A DNA stretch of 64,000 bases from Ctenosaura bakeri (GCA_948474755.1 CAOLHI010000024.1:434001-498000); one strand, 5' to 3'. Numbered from the stretch's first letter, positions 22,571 to 34,676 are shown. Translations and numbers: made by a program. The notes: a model not told the origin generated them from the letters alone.

Positions 22571-25500
22571 GATATACTTCTCCAAACACAGAACTGAAAT
22601 CAAGAATCTATTTGAGAAAGAGATGGTGTAAGTAACATTAGAATTACTTACAGTCAAGTTAAAGTCCTCAGCCCTGAGGTGTTGGGAGCTTTCAATGTCC
22701 ATGTTTACCTGGACTCAACCTGGAATCCTGTTTTATTACAGGCTGAACTGTACAAGTTTTAAGTATGTTCTTCATCTTCCTTGTCATAAGTTGTCTGCGT
22801 TACATTCTCTGTCTTGTAAAACATAACTGCAGGAATATGAAAGAATAGGATAAAATAAAACTATCATATAAGATAAATGCATGGTGAAAAAAAGAAATAT
22901 GAAGGGGAGCTGTTCAACTGACAATATCTTGCTATCCCTTTTTAATAAAAACTGGTGTCTTCCAAAGTTGATAAGAATTTGTGGCAATTTCAGGCAGTTC
23001 TGTCTCTCTATGTTGTCAAAAATCAAACAAAATCTCTTTACATAACAGTACTTCCTCAAGAAACATCTGAAAGCATTTGGTCACATACCAAATATGTACA
23101 GTTTCCACATGGTAGCTTACGTGGCTCTTTGAGAAATATAATGGCATAATAGAACCTGGCATGTGGGTGCACATGTGTAGCCTTCTTAAAAATGTGACTG
23201 CCTCTGAGTAGAGAGCCATATTTTCATTAAATTTATGTGAGGAATTTGGTAAGGTTGCAAGCAATAGTTTGTTAAAATTGCTTAGTTTCAGCTGCTGTCT
23301 TACCTGGGGGACTCTATGTGCCCTGTGAGACCTGTGGACCAGTACTTGAGAGGGTAGTTTTTTGTTGGCTGTGACATAGCACAATGTCTGCCTCATACTG
23401 GCTGAAGGGATAGACTGGGTAGATTCCTAGTTAAGTTGCTCAACTTGTTTCTGCGCATGATGTCCAGGAGAGGAGCATCAACAAGTGTTGGGAAAGAAGC
23501 AGAGATTGGCTGGAGGAAAAGCAGAGAGAAAGAACCGTGAGTTTCCCAAAGAATGTGTGTCAGTGGAGGGAGCTCTGGGATCAAATTCCTTTTTAAAAAG
23601 AGAGTTTTTAAAAAATAGTCTAGGATGGTAGATTTGATATATCTTGGTCAGTTGAGTGTCTGGCAGAGCTGATGACATAGAGATCTGAGAAAATAGATTT
23701 GGACCATGAGAAAAACCCTTTTGCAAGTTTGACATAAATCAGAGGAGGCATTCTCATCCTAAAGTCCTTAGCTATGATAAAAAGTGATGTTGTTTTTCAG
23801 CACATACATGCAGCTCCAAACTGCACATGAAGAGCATTCTCTACTTTAAGGAGAAAGGGGAATGTCCTTAAGGTGGGCTGCTTGAGGTACACAACAGGTA
23901 CACTTGAGCCACTGAATTTGAAGCAGTCCCATGGGAAGAAGCTACACTGGAATCTGTGTAAATGGCACAATTCACCATATGTTGCTACAGTGACTTAGAT
24001 CATTATGCTTTGATCTGCATCAGAGCTTAGAAAAGTATACTTAGCAAGGCTAAGCCAGGGGAGAGTCAGGAGTATGAACTGGAGAATTCACAGAAATACA
24101 TCGAAACTCAGAAAATTGTGGCTGCTCACGAAAAGTTCCAGGAAAGGAGGACAGTACAGTAATATCTTGTCTGAAGGAACAGAGCCAGAACACAAGTTCA
24201 GCATGTTTCATAGGCAAAGAGCAATCAATGTTAACCTGCAATTCTGATATGCCTAGTACTTCAAGAGTTAAAGGTTCCAGCTTCTAACCAGTGGTAGTTG
24301 ATACATGCTGGGACAGGTGGAGCAAAATGTGAGTTTACCATGGGAGAAGTTAAAGCATCACTGTAGGCAGAACCAACTGTATTTAGTTTGTTGTTCGTGT
24401 TTATCCACTGCAAGATCTAAATATTCCTTGGACCCCACTGTGGCTGTGAGGTGTATTGAGGGTTAAGATAATGGCCAGTGACCCATCTGCCCAACCAGTA
24501 GGACTACCTCTTGTTCTCACTAGAGTGCTGGTATACAGGGGTTTATACTATTTTAATGCTAACTTTTTAAGTGATGTAAAGTTTTAATATTCCTTTAGAA
24601 TGTTTACATTATTTTTATTGTCTTAAAATTTCTATTGTCTTACTTTTTAAACTCTTCCAGATGATTCTGTTGTAAGCCAACAAAATACTTCAAGCAAGTG
24701 AGCAAACAAACAAGAGTCAACTGAAGGTTGCAAATAACTTGTAGGCAGAATTTCTCACAGAGATTTGAAGTAGGATGGTGGATCTGCTGACTGTAAGAAA
24801 GTGCTTTTGCTTGCTGTACTTGTATGTTTGAAGTAAAAATATGTATTTTTTAAAAAAAGTATGCATGTCTAGCACTCTCTTCTACAAATGTAGACAAGTA
24901 TGGATTGTATTGCCCCTGAAACTTCTCACCAATTGGAGGTGTGGAGCACAATAATATTGCAAGAAGGCAGCCATTGCAACACACATTGCTCATCAAGGGT
25001 GAACAAGCAGCAAATTTTTCCAAACAGTGGCAGATATTTTCATGGCCTCAACGACGTTTCAAATACAACTTAATCGAAACCTAAATGTTGCTGTTGCTAT
25101 TTACCACATGTAGTTTGCACGAAAGCTGTCTCTTCCTGAGTTTCTCATTTTAAAATGTCTTTAGATTTTTTTTAATCCACTGTAGTCTTAGCCAGAAGCA
25201 TACGTCTTGAAAATGTTTTGCTGGTGCTTTTGACATGCTATCATTGAGAAGCCTTACTCATTGCTGAAAACATATGAAGAAGGAATGGATGACAGGTGAA
25301 TGGGTAACAGGTAATCAGTGTCAAAGAGACAAAAATCATTTATTAATTAAATGGATTTAGCTTGAATGTTGTACAAAGCAGTAAAAAACCCCTATGTTTT
25401 ATAAATTGCAATAAATTGTTAAAATCTAGCACAGCCTAAAAACCCTGGTATGCACATACCAAGATAACACAATAAATACAATAGGGATTTGCAGAAACTA

Positions 25501-25973
25501 GAACCACAATGGATGTGTGAAGCTTGGTGCAGAGGAAAAGCAAAATATCACAGTCAAAATATTTTATTATTAAGGCTGCAATTTGATTGAAAATATCTGA
25601 GTGTCACTTCATAATATGAGTTTTTGATGAAAGAATTGAACAAATCTGCCTAACTATGTATGAATAAAGCAATATTTTGAAAGAAAACGTAATCTCTTTG
25701 CTTTTAGGCTCCACATATTTGGTGAAATATTTGTATTAAACACTAATTTTTAAAAAAATACTGCCAAACAAAGCTTGGAAAGTTACTTTTAAAAAGTTAT
25801 TTGTTCCTATTATTTGTGACAATGTTGAGAAACAGAAAGTCATACAATTGACCTGCTATTTTTACTTAAAATATAAAAATCTTAGGAGTGGTAAGAGAAT
25901 GCCATTAAACTTGAAAATGTGCATTAAAATGTGTTGAAAAAAGATGTTTGGAAAGCAAACTAGACAATAGTAG
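22571..25973. other. Intergenic sequence, nothing recognised
   Basis: No exon, RNA gene or classifiable repeat was found on either strand. The several 60-130 codon ORFs have no recognisable motifs and no coding signature. An 18-bp match (acattgctcatcaagggt) is shared between 24986 and the hAT element at about 17076. Confidence 0.5.
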
Positions 25974-25975
25974 TA

Positions 25976-26240
25976 CAGTCATCCCTCCACTTTCACTAGG
26001 GTTAGAGGCATAGGACCCTGTGAAAGTGGAAAAACCATGAACTCTAGGCCCTCCCAAACCATATTTAACACACAGAAAACTTATGATCACCATATTCAAC
26101 CCACCATGGATTCCATCAGGTTTCTTTCACAAGGCAGAAGTGGGAGGCTGGTAGGGCTTACTGCCATCTCCACTGCTCCCCTGAAATTTGCAGTAGAAAT
26201 GAGAGACTGTTCTCAAGATGCTCAAAAGATAGTAATTTAT
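25976..26240. mobile_element. Tc1/mariner-like MITE, right-truncated
   Basis: It begins after TA with cagtcatccctccactttca and contains cctcccaaaccatatttaa and gatcaccatattcaaccca, which also occur in the complete copy at 57807-58188. The right terminal repeat is not visible here. Confidence 0.7.
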
Positions 26241-26875
26241 TAGTTTAAAAGCACAATGCACCTCTACTGAAAGTCATTGGGTTTTTCAGCTCAGAAACAG
26301 ACTACATTTTAATCATCTTGAGACCACTCTCAGACAATATTTTAACACCACTGGGCTCCTTCCATGATGGCTATTTTGTGTATACTAGCCCATGGAAAAT
26401 GTCAGCCAAGACTCTGAAATCATAATTTATTTACTAGTTATATAAATCAGTGTCAGCCTTTTAAGTACAAACAAGGCTGTGCAAATTGTAGGTGAATGAA
26501 AGTTAAGAACTATATGTTAGTGTACATGGTAAAAGGATGAAATCAAGGAGGAAGTGTTTGTGGCTTCTGAACTGCCTACTATTCCGCTGCTTTGAATCCT
26601 CTACATTTTATATGGGTCAGTTGTTGAAAATATCAAAGTTCTCTGACTAACCAGTCAGAGAGGGAAACCCTACATGCAATTGTGGTTGAAGTGTTGCCCC
26701 GCAGTCTGTGAGTGGGAAAAAGACTAACATCTGAGGTGTTACTGGAAAGAAAAGGAAAGAAAATACCTAAACGAGGTTAAGCATATTACTTAACCTTTAT
26801 TATTAAACTATACTCTTTAAAAATACCACAGGCAGAAATAAGTGGGAATCAATGGTATTGTAATAATTTTTTACC

Positions 26876-27345
26876 AATCAACAAGCCTTGCCCTACCACT
26901 AGCTAAAGTGAACCAGTTGTTTCAGGTGGCAGATTCCGGGGGGCAGCACTGGCAGTCCTCTGGGTGTTCCTCTGATTCCCCGGGCTATTCCCTTCTGTTG
27001 AAAGAATGAACCTCAAAGGTTGGTGTCACTCAGTGCAGTAACTAACAGTATCATCCCATGGAGCCTTTGCTGTCCAGGAGCTGGAGTTCCAGGTGTCCCA
27101 GTCTACTGTCATGGGCACTTGTCCTCTGGGCGTCCTGATCTACCTACCTGGCTCTGTGTGTACAAAGACACTGGGGATCTTGTCTGGTCATAAGAATAAA
27201 GGGGGCAGTCATCTTACATGAAGCTATGTGGATTCTGATAACCAGTGGGGGTGGGTGGGTGGGAAGGAAGGAGTAGGCAGCCATTTTGGTGTCACCCCTC
27301 TCTGATGGTGTCACCCTCCGGCACCTCCTAATGATGCCACTGTCT
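26876..27345. mobile_element. Possible degenerate DNA transposon
   Basis: The left part (gccttgccctaccactagct, gtttcaggtggcagattccg) and right part (gtgtcaccctccggcacctc, ctaatgatgccactg) resemble ends of common amniote DNA elements. The two ends do not clearly pair, so they may be two separate fragments. Confidence 0.3.
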
Positions 27346-28002
27346 TTGGGGATCTACTTTTAAATTTTATTACAGCTCCTCAGGAATATGTTCTGAAACA
27401 TATGGGAGGTCTCTCCAGACTGGATTCTACTGCAACAGAGGGTTCAGCACTTGAATAGCTCCCATACGACTTGGCAAAGCCATAAAACCAAGAGTGGATT
27501 GCTGTGACAGTGGATCCATTGGTCACATCCAGAAAGTGCCATCTTGCGCTTCATCTCTAGAAAATGTCTTGGGTCAATCCCACCAACAAACTCTATTTTA
27601 GATTCATTTTTATGTTCAGATAAAAAGCTGTACAAAAAGTAATAGGTTGAATAGAAAGCTCCTTTGGTTGACCATACTGGCAACTGAACACCAAAGCTTC
27701 TGTAGTCACAAACCTTCATTATAATCCTGTAGACTCATATACAAATGACATAGCTTTGGAGGCCCTGGGGGGGGCAGGGAAGCAATTAACACACACTTTA
27801 AATAAATAATACATTCATTGGTATGAAATAGATATACGTATAAAAAATCACTTATTTGTCTAGAGTAGGCATCAGCATGTCATTTGAAAAACCTCTTTAT
27901 GAAGCAAAACTCTCAGTTTTAATGTCACCACCACAATTACACTGTTTGAGCAAACTGGTTTGTGAGTGCTTGTTATACAAGAGCACTGTACTTTGTCTGT
28001 AG

Positions 28003-28135
28003 CAGGGATGGGAATAATGTGGTCTCCCAGAGGTTGTTGCATTGCAAATTCCAGCTGCCCTAGCCAGAACAGCCAATATTGATGACTGCTTGGAGTTTCA
28101 GTCCACCAGTCCCTGGAGTCTACAGCAGTGGTTAA
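28003..28135. mobile_element. hAT-type MITE fragment
   Basis: cagggatgggaataatgtgg, ccagaggttgttg and ttccagctgccctagcc follow the widespread element whose consensus reads roughly caggggtggggaa ... gttggactacaactcccat. Related fragments lie at 37488 and 47372. Confidence 0.5.
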
Positions 28136-28204
28136 AGATGAAAAAAGGAGGCATCTTGTGCTGATGAAGGTCAAAAAGATTCCACATATCACAAACAGCA
28201 CTGC

Positions 28205-28448
28205 AAAGAAAAGTCAGATCTGAAGAGGGTGGATAACTTGGACACATTTTCCAGAATGTCAGAGTAAATGTAGGGCCAATTAATATGTTACCAATGTAGT
28301 ATAGAAACTGCCTCTCCCTGACCAGCAAGGGAAAGTCCTATCTGAAGAGGGTGGATAACTTGGACATTTTTTGCAGACTGTCAGAGTAAATATAGGACCA
28401 ATTAATATGTTACTGACGTGGTACAGAAACTGTCTCTCCCTGGTTGGA
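28205..28448. repeat. Tandem duplication of a 122-bp unit
   Basis: Two adjacent copies (about 28205-28326 and 28327-28448) both contain tctgaagagggtggataact, ggaca, gtcagagtaaat, ccaattaatatgttac and cagaaact. The period of 122 bp comes from the positions of tctgaagagg (28219 and 28341). Copies differ at scattered bases. Confidence 0.9.
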
Positions 28449-29164
28449 TTCTGTGTGGTTCTGGTAACAGAACCTGGAAAAATTCTGCTAGCACAGTATC
28501 CTGGAGAAGGAAGATAAAGGTATCCAGGAAGTTTCTCACAGCACTCCCACGGTTTGGGGTGGAGTTGAAGCTGGGCACTGTCCAACAGCTATTGCTCTTT
28601 TGAGCAAAACTACCATGTAAGAAGGTACTGGGCACTGTAAGGATGTGTGCGTTATGCCACTGGAAAGCCCTTTCATCTCCTAGCTCTAGAACAGGAGTGA
28701 GCAACTTGGATGGGTTTGCAAAATTCACACATATCCTGGTACCCCCAGTGGGTCATACCTTCAGTGAAAATGAGTTTTTTCCTTTTTTTAATGCCTCCTC
28801 CCCTCGCAAATCTGGTTTTAAAATATGAAGCCCTTATCTGCAGATGGGAAGGCAGCATACCATGCTTCCATGAGAAGCTTTTCTTAGAAGCTTTTTAGAG
28901 TGTGATTCTCCCTTTTTGCATGTGTAAAACAAAAGCAAATGCAGTATTAGGACTGGAAAGACATTGGAAATAGCATACATACAACATACACTCTATAGAC
29001 CATGTGTTGTCAATGCCTGTCTGCAGGTTAGATCAAATCATTCTGAATAATATACCACTGCTTGGCTATCATTGACTAAAAGTACCTACAAAACTGTAGC
29101 GTGGGGAAGATACTCCTTAACAATGTCTGTTTTAGACTTGGGAACTCTGAAAACTGATCAGACA

Positions 29165-29911
29165 CAGACATACCTTACTTAACAATGCCTCTGACAAAGA
29201 AGCTCCTTTTTACAAAGCCTTTTGTATGGGAAACAAATCCAGCTCTCCTTTCTTGTCTTCTGTTTAGCTAGAAGGTTTCTACCCCCTGCCCCAACATTGA
29301 CATTCAGAGGATGGTGAAGGAGAAATAAAGAAAGACTGACTTTCAGTGCCGTGTTGCAGTAATGTGTCTGCAGTAAACAATACAATAAAGCTTGACCTTG
29401 GAAACAATGAGATTCTACTGCAGGTGATCCTGCTGTAGCTGTGTGTGCTTACCTACAACAGGCAAGGTATACAGCTGCCTCCAGAAAAACTTACTGAGTA
29501 TGTGTGAAGAGTGAAACAGAAAGAAAAGGGGAAAATAGATTAACCTGCCTAGCCAGCTGTCCTGACATGTTGAAAAAGCATGGATCTGTAAGTTTTGCCA
29601 AACTGGAAATCATAACACAAATGGGGACTGTTGAAAGAAAATAATAATAATCCTGGAATGCATTTTGGAAGAAGCTTGTAAGTGGCTGCTGGAAGATTGA
29701 AAATGTTTTGGTTTACTCGTACAAGACTTACCTGACCTGGTTGTTTCATTTCATGTGTGAATGATGTTATTTTTGAATGTAAAATTTGCTGACATACATT
29801 GAACTGTTCTATCTCTGTTCTTTTCATGTTACTTGCACCTGTTGTACCAAAGTTTCAGTTAAAGACGTAATACCCAGGAGCACATTCACTTTGTTAATTG
29901 AGGCATATCTG
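29165..29911 (+). mobile_element. Tc1/mariner-like MITE, copy 1 of an inverted pair
   Basis: Left end cagacataccttacttaaca and right end gttaattgaggcatatctg are inverted repeats. TA follows the right end. The body is homologous along its whole length, in inverse orientation, to 30144-30936. It has no transposase. The terminal sequence resembles pogo/Tigger ends (CAGGCATACCTC), which is inference. Confidence 0.8.
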
Positions 29912-30143
29912 TATTTGTCTTCAGTACCAGGTGAGGTATGGCGGGTGGGTGTGAGTGAAGGTGTCGTAACTAATATAGTAGAAACATTGCTTGCAAATAG
30001 ATTGCATACAAAACTGTATGCATTAGCAGAAAAGTGTATCGAAAATGCATATAAATTTCCTTGTGACCCTACCCAACTGTGAATGTACTTCAGCATGGAT
30101 CCCTGATGGAGAGGGATGAATCTGTTCCTCTTGTTTCTTATTA

Positions 30144-30936
30144 CAGCTTTACCTCAGTTAACTAAGTAGATGTGTTCCTGACCATTACTTCTTTGACAGA
30201 AAATTTGGTACCAGAGGCATAAATAATATGGAAGGAATAGAGACCGATTCCTACCTCACAAAAGACAAAAAAACAAAAAACAACAACCAAAAGCAGTTTG
30301 ACATATTTTAGCAAACTTTTTATTCAAAATTAACAGTGGGCACATGTGAAATGAAACAACCAGGTCAGATAAGCCTTATATAAGTAAAAAAATACATAGT
30401 GAATTTTCTAGAGATCACTGGAAAGCTTCTTCCAAAATGCATCCAAGGATATTATTTTTCTTTCACTGGTCTCCATTTTTAAAAATATTTTCCATTTTGG
30501 TGGTCAGACTTATAGATCTATGAATTTGTTACCACGCTGGAGGTAGGTGGTGAGGCAAGGTAATATCTGTTCCCTTGTTCTCGCTGTTGCTCACATATGC
30601 TCAGTAAGGAATTCTGAAAGCAGCTGCTGTTTATCTTGCCTCCTGTAGGAAGGCATACAGACAGCCACAGAAGGATCAGGTAGAATAGAATCCCATTCTT
30701 TCCCAGCTCAAGCTATATTGCAGTTTTTGGCAGATACACTGCTGCAATCCAACTCCAAAAGTCTATGTTTTTCCAGGCCTCCTTCATCCTCCTCCCAGTG
30801 CTAATGCTTCTAAAAATGTCCAGCCAGCCAGAGGACAGAAAGGAAAAGGTAGAGAGTCTGGAAAGGCTTAAAAACACTTTTTTTTTTAAAAAAAGGTGCT
30901 TCATTGGCAGAGGCTTTGTTAACTGTCGTATGCCTG
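30144..30936 (-). mobile_element. Tc1/mariner-like MITE, copy 2 of an inverted pair
   Basis: The element starts after TA (30142-30143) with cagctttacctcagttaact and ends with gttaactgtcgtatgcctg before TA (30937-30938). Read on the minus strand it aligns end to end with 29165-29911. Shared blocks include gcattttggaagaagctt and gacctggttgtttcatttca. Confidence 0.8.
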
Positions 30937-31250
30937 TATTCCACTCTTATTTTTGATTCAGTCTAGTAGCAGTTGCACAATGTTTTTAAAAATGTCATTA
31001 GCAGCTGTGGGGAATGCAATATGGATGGGGACCTTGGCAGGGTTGAAAGGGGGCTTCAATCCTTTGCCCACTGCTCCTGGTCCTGATTGTGCTTGCCTCC
31101 TGTTTACATCAAAAACCCTACTCCCACAATTGTGAATTGTATGAATGGTGTCACTTTAATTTGACCCTAAATTGCAAAAGATTATGTGGCCAAAACAGAT
31201 AAACTAAAATCCTCCGGAGCTCACCCTTTTTTTTGCCCCCGGCTTGATCA

Positions 31251-31378
31251 ATGGGGTCACTTCGTAAGAAATTAAACAGTAGAAAAACCTGTGCGGTTCG
31301 GTTTGTGGCTTTTTTTGGTAAGAGTGGTTAGTAAATTCTGAGAAGTAATAGTGGAAAGCAAGAGACCTGATGATGTCA
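31251..31378 (+). promoter_or_regulatory. IL22: IL22 proximal promoter with candidate RORE, RUNX, STAT and CRE-like sites
   Basis: Within 170 bp upstream of the TATA box are atggggtca (31251-31259, ROR-element-like), tgcggt (31292-31297, RUNX core), ttctgagaa (31336-31344, perfect STAT TTCnnnGAA), gtggaaag (31351, NFAT-like) and tgatgtca (31371-31378, one base from CRE). ROR-gamma-t, RUNX1, STAT3 and AP-1/CREB family factors are known IL22 regulators in mammals. Sites are short and were read by eye; function is inference. Confidence 0.5.
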
Positions 31379-31418
31379 CTGTAACTCATCATTCCTCCTT
31401 GAAAAAGGTGACAATGGG

Positions 31419-31426
31419 TATATATA
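31419..31426 (+). promoter_or_regulatory. IL22: IL22 TATA box
   Basis: tatatata lies about 30 bp upstream of a plausible start near 31449 and 46 bp before a consensus splice donor (gtaagt at 31472). No other good TATA-plus-donor arrangement exists between here and the ATG. Confidence 0.7.
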
Positions 31427-31448
31427 CAAGACAACCCTCCGCTCCTTT

Positions 31449-31471
31449 ACAGCACAGCCCTAAATCCACAA
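31449..31471 (+). other. IL22: IL22 non-coding exon 1
   Basis: A short untranslated first exon is inferred between the start expected from the TATA box and the donor gtaagt at 31472. Human IL22 also has a non-coding first exon followed by the ATG exon. The matching acceptor is ttgaag at 31685-31690 or ttccag at 31692-31697. Confidence 0.55.
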
Positions 31472-31732
31472 GTAAGTAGCAAAATTTTCAATCTTTTTCT
31501 CTCTTTATATCGTAATATTTTATATATATCTATATCTATATATAATTTTTATATCATAATTTACAAATGTAAAAATATAAAATCATTTTTTATAAATATA
31601 ATTTTATAAGAATGGAATAGATACATGTACCTATATATGTATATTCATCTGTCTTCATGGGACCACGTTCCTTCTTTCTGTCTTTTGAAGGTTCCAGATT
31701 GTGGCTGAACTCACTGCTTTTCTTTTGGAGCC

Positions 31733-31927
31733 ATGAATCCGCTGCAAAACTGGATGAAGAGCCTCTCGTTTTGGCTGCTCTGTGGTTGTTGCTTGCCTTT
31801 TCTCCTCTTTGCAAGCCCCTTGCCTGCAAAGGAAGCTGGTGGTCTTACTAATCACTCCTGTGTGCTTGAAAAGAACATCTTTCGACCAACCTATATCAAG
31901 AACTGCACACGCACCTTGGCCAAACAG
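31733..31927 (+). CDS. IL22: IL22 coding exon 1 (signal peptide and helix A region)
   Basis: The ATG at 31733 starts a 65-residue exon with a hydrophobic core (WLLCGCCLPFLLFA), a likely cleavage near residue 32, and the mature N-terminus with C43 and the NCT sequon at 57-59. The donor is gtaaac at 31928. This start is chosen because it is the first ATG after the acceptor and leads directly into the signal peptide. Confidence 0.95.
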
Positions 31928-34676
31928 GTAAACCAATATACCAAAGCATTACACTAATATTTTATCTGCATGGTGTCTCAGCTGTGTATAGCCCAGGGTA
32001 ATTTTTCTATACTGTACTTTTAAAAATTTTTGGTCTTCTATTTCTTCTTTTTGAAGAAATAGAAGACCAATTTCTCATGCTTCATGATGCTAATTTCTGA
32101 TGCTTCATGATTGTTGAGATTGATATGCTCATTTATACAATATACTTCAAGAAAGTATCAGACTTGGAGACCACAACAATTCACTACAGCATATTGGCTG
32201 TTGTAATGATGTTGCGCTCAGCCACATAGCCCACTCATGATACATTATTGGCCACTCAGTGTTATCTTTTGCCTATAGATCTTGAAACATGGACTTTAAA
32301 AAATTACATTTTCTTATACATGCTCCGTTAGCTATTTGTTTTGTATCAGATATACAGCTTGGGTCCAGGTTAATTGAAGAACCATATTCTACTTTACAAG
32401 CCTGCCTGTTTTGAGCTCTGTAGAGGAGCTCCCTGCTCTGCATTTCACCACCATAACAGATAAAACTGTTGGGAATATGGGGGTGGGCCTTCTTGGTGTC
32501 AGCTCCCAGGCTTTGGACTCCCTTCCTAGGGAGGCTAGACTGGTTCCCTCCAGTGGCAGGTGAAAACTGTTTTTGAGAGTCGACTGTTTATGACAATATG
32601 GATATAAAGGATAAGGATATAAATAATAGAAAGAACAATAATAAACATTTCAGTCTGAAAACAGAAGTTACCACACACTCCTGTACCTTGCCCGAAAACA
32701 GAATACTGGAAACTAGCCTGCAGTTTTCTGGAAGTGCCTATCTGAGCCTCCTGGGCTCTAAGAACTGCAAGGGAGGCCTTTCTCTCAGTTCCACCATCTT
32801 CCTAGGCATGTTTGGTAAGAACAAGGGAGATGTCTTTCTTGGAACTCACTTCCCAGGGAGGTTGGACAGGCACACTCCTCGCTGTCCTTCTGTGGGACAG
32901 TGAAAACTTTTCTACTCTGACAGGCTTTTAGGAACTGAATGCAATGGGCTTTTAATGGTGTGCCGTTTTGTTGGCTTTTATATTCTGTCTTTTAATGGAT
33001 TTTAAATGGTTTCAATTCTACAAATTGCTTAATTGTGCTTATAATATAACTTTGATATATTTTTACTGATATGGTATAGATTTCGAGCTGTATTTTAGTT
33101 TTTGTAAGCTGTCTTAAGTGCTGCTATGGAGAGAAAATGAGATATAAATGAGTTAGGTATGGGTATACGTATAGATATAGGTCGGCATTAATTGGAAACA
33201 ATTTTAAACTTCTTAGCCTGGTGGATTTTGGATTCATCATCCATACAGTTTAATTTTCCCTTGCATGCTTTTCTATATTTTTGCACAGTTCTGTAGTAAT
33301 TTTCCCTCAATCCTCGGTAAAAATGGAGAGCTGCAGGATCCCAGTGAGCTGTGGTGGGACAATGTAGAATGTTTAAAAAGAAAATCAAATCCTTATCTTT
33401 CTGGCATATACTCATTCTGAGTCTCTCTCTTTTTTTTTTAGGCAAGACTTTTTGATAAAGACACAGATAACAGATTCATTGGGGAGGATCTGTATGTTAA
33501 CATCAAGGTGAGCCTCCCATTTTGTACATTAATTAATTTTTCTTATATCTACAAAAGTTCTTGTCCTCTTGTTCTTCAGTCCATATAAGTTTATTATCTT
33601 GTTTTACAGGAGAAGGATCGCTGCTACCTGATGAAGAGGGTAACAGATATTATGGTGACCAACATCCTCTCTCAGCTAAAATCTTCCGAACAATATTCCA
33701 ATGTCCAGGAAGTGGCAAATTTCTTTGCTCATTTGAATGTGAAATTGAGTGGCTGTGTAAGTATCAAATCTACCTGCTGTCACTCTCTGTTTACACATTT
33801 GTTGTCCTCAGTTTTCTTGAAATGTCATTGCTTTTCAGTTCCTATCTTTCTCCTATTGTTTGAGCGGTGTCTCATTTGGATATACTGTACAATTAGCCCA
33901 TCTCAATATATGCATAGAAAAATCAAAGTACTTACTTATTGTGCAGAAAGAGCAGTGGCAGGATGAACCTTAAATACAAACTTTTAAGAAGTTCAAGTAA
34001 ACATATGGGAAAACTTTCCGACTAAGGGATGCTAGGAGGCTAAAAGGACATAAATTATATAAAAGAGCAGGAAATAACAAGAAGGTATAAGAATGTAATG
34101 TGCAACGTAGGTAATAAATACTGGTTATTTTTATATATAATATCTTTTCTTGAGATCTGTAAACAATGTAAATGTAACAGGTGTTAATTTTATTTCTTTG
34201 ATTTCTTTTATAAAACATAAATTTAAAAAAAGAAAAAGAAAAAACAAAGTATCAAGTCACTGGCACTAATATGAGAGGAGGAAACCTCAAAACAAACTTT
34301 CCAAACTTTCTGAGGTGCAAGTCAAGAGAAAGGTGTGAAATGAAACCACATTGTGTTTCTTCCTTTTCAGAAACCATTGGGAGAAAAAGAACATATTGAA
34401 AGAAACCTGAAGCGGATGAAAGACAAATTAGATCAGGTATGCTGGTTTTTAAAATAAACAGCTGAGTATTTCTACCCTTTTCTATCCAACTGAGGGTGGA
34501 CTCAAACATTTAGAAAAGGCATGATTCAACAGTTTTCATGGGCTGTGACTCCTCACCATGCATGTAGGGGAATTAGGTACGAGAGTAATGTATATATAAG
34601 GCAGCATTGCAGGGAGAAGTATAGCACAGAAAAGACAGACTTACAGCCTCAATTATGCACACTGTCGCTGCTGCTA

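Larger units (their letters stand above)
31928..33441 (+). other. IL22: IL22 intron with hairpin and LINE 3' end
   Basis: This 1.5-kb intron holds a perfect 18-bp hairpin at 32030-32070 and a LINE remnant at about 32460-33180. No additional exon is seen. Confidence 0.7.

Noticed and set aside
17076..25003. 18-bp identity acattgctcatcaagggt at ~17076 and ~24986 as a transposon relationship
   Set aside because: The identity does not extend on either side, so it may be chance or a very small fragment.
28205..28448. Start of a satellite or CRISPR-like array
   Set aside because: Only two adjacent units without spacers; this is a simple tandem duplication in a vertebrate intergenic region.
29786..30082. 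98-codon + strand ORF, cysteine-rich start
   Set aside because: It starts inside one MITE copy and ends in the spacer between the inverted copies; no splice or family signature.
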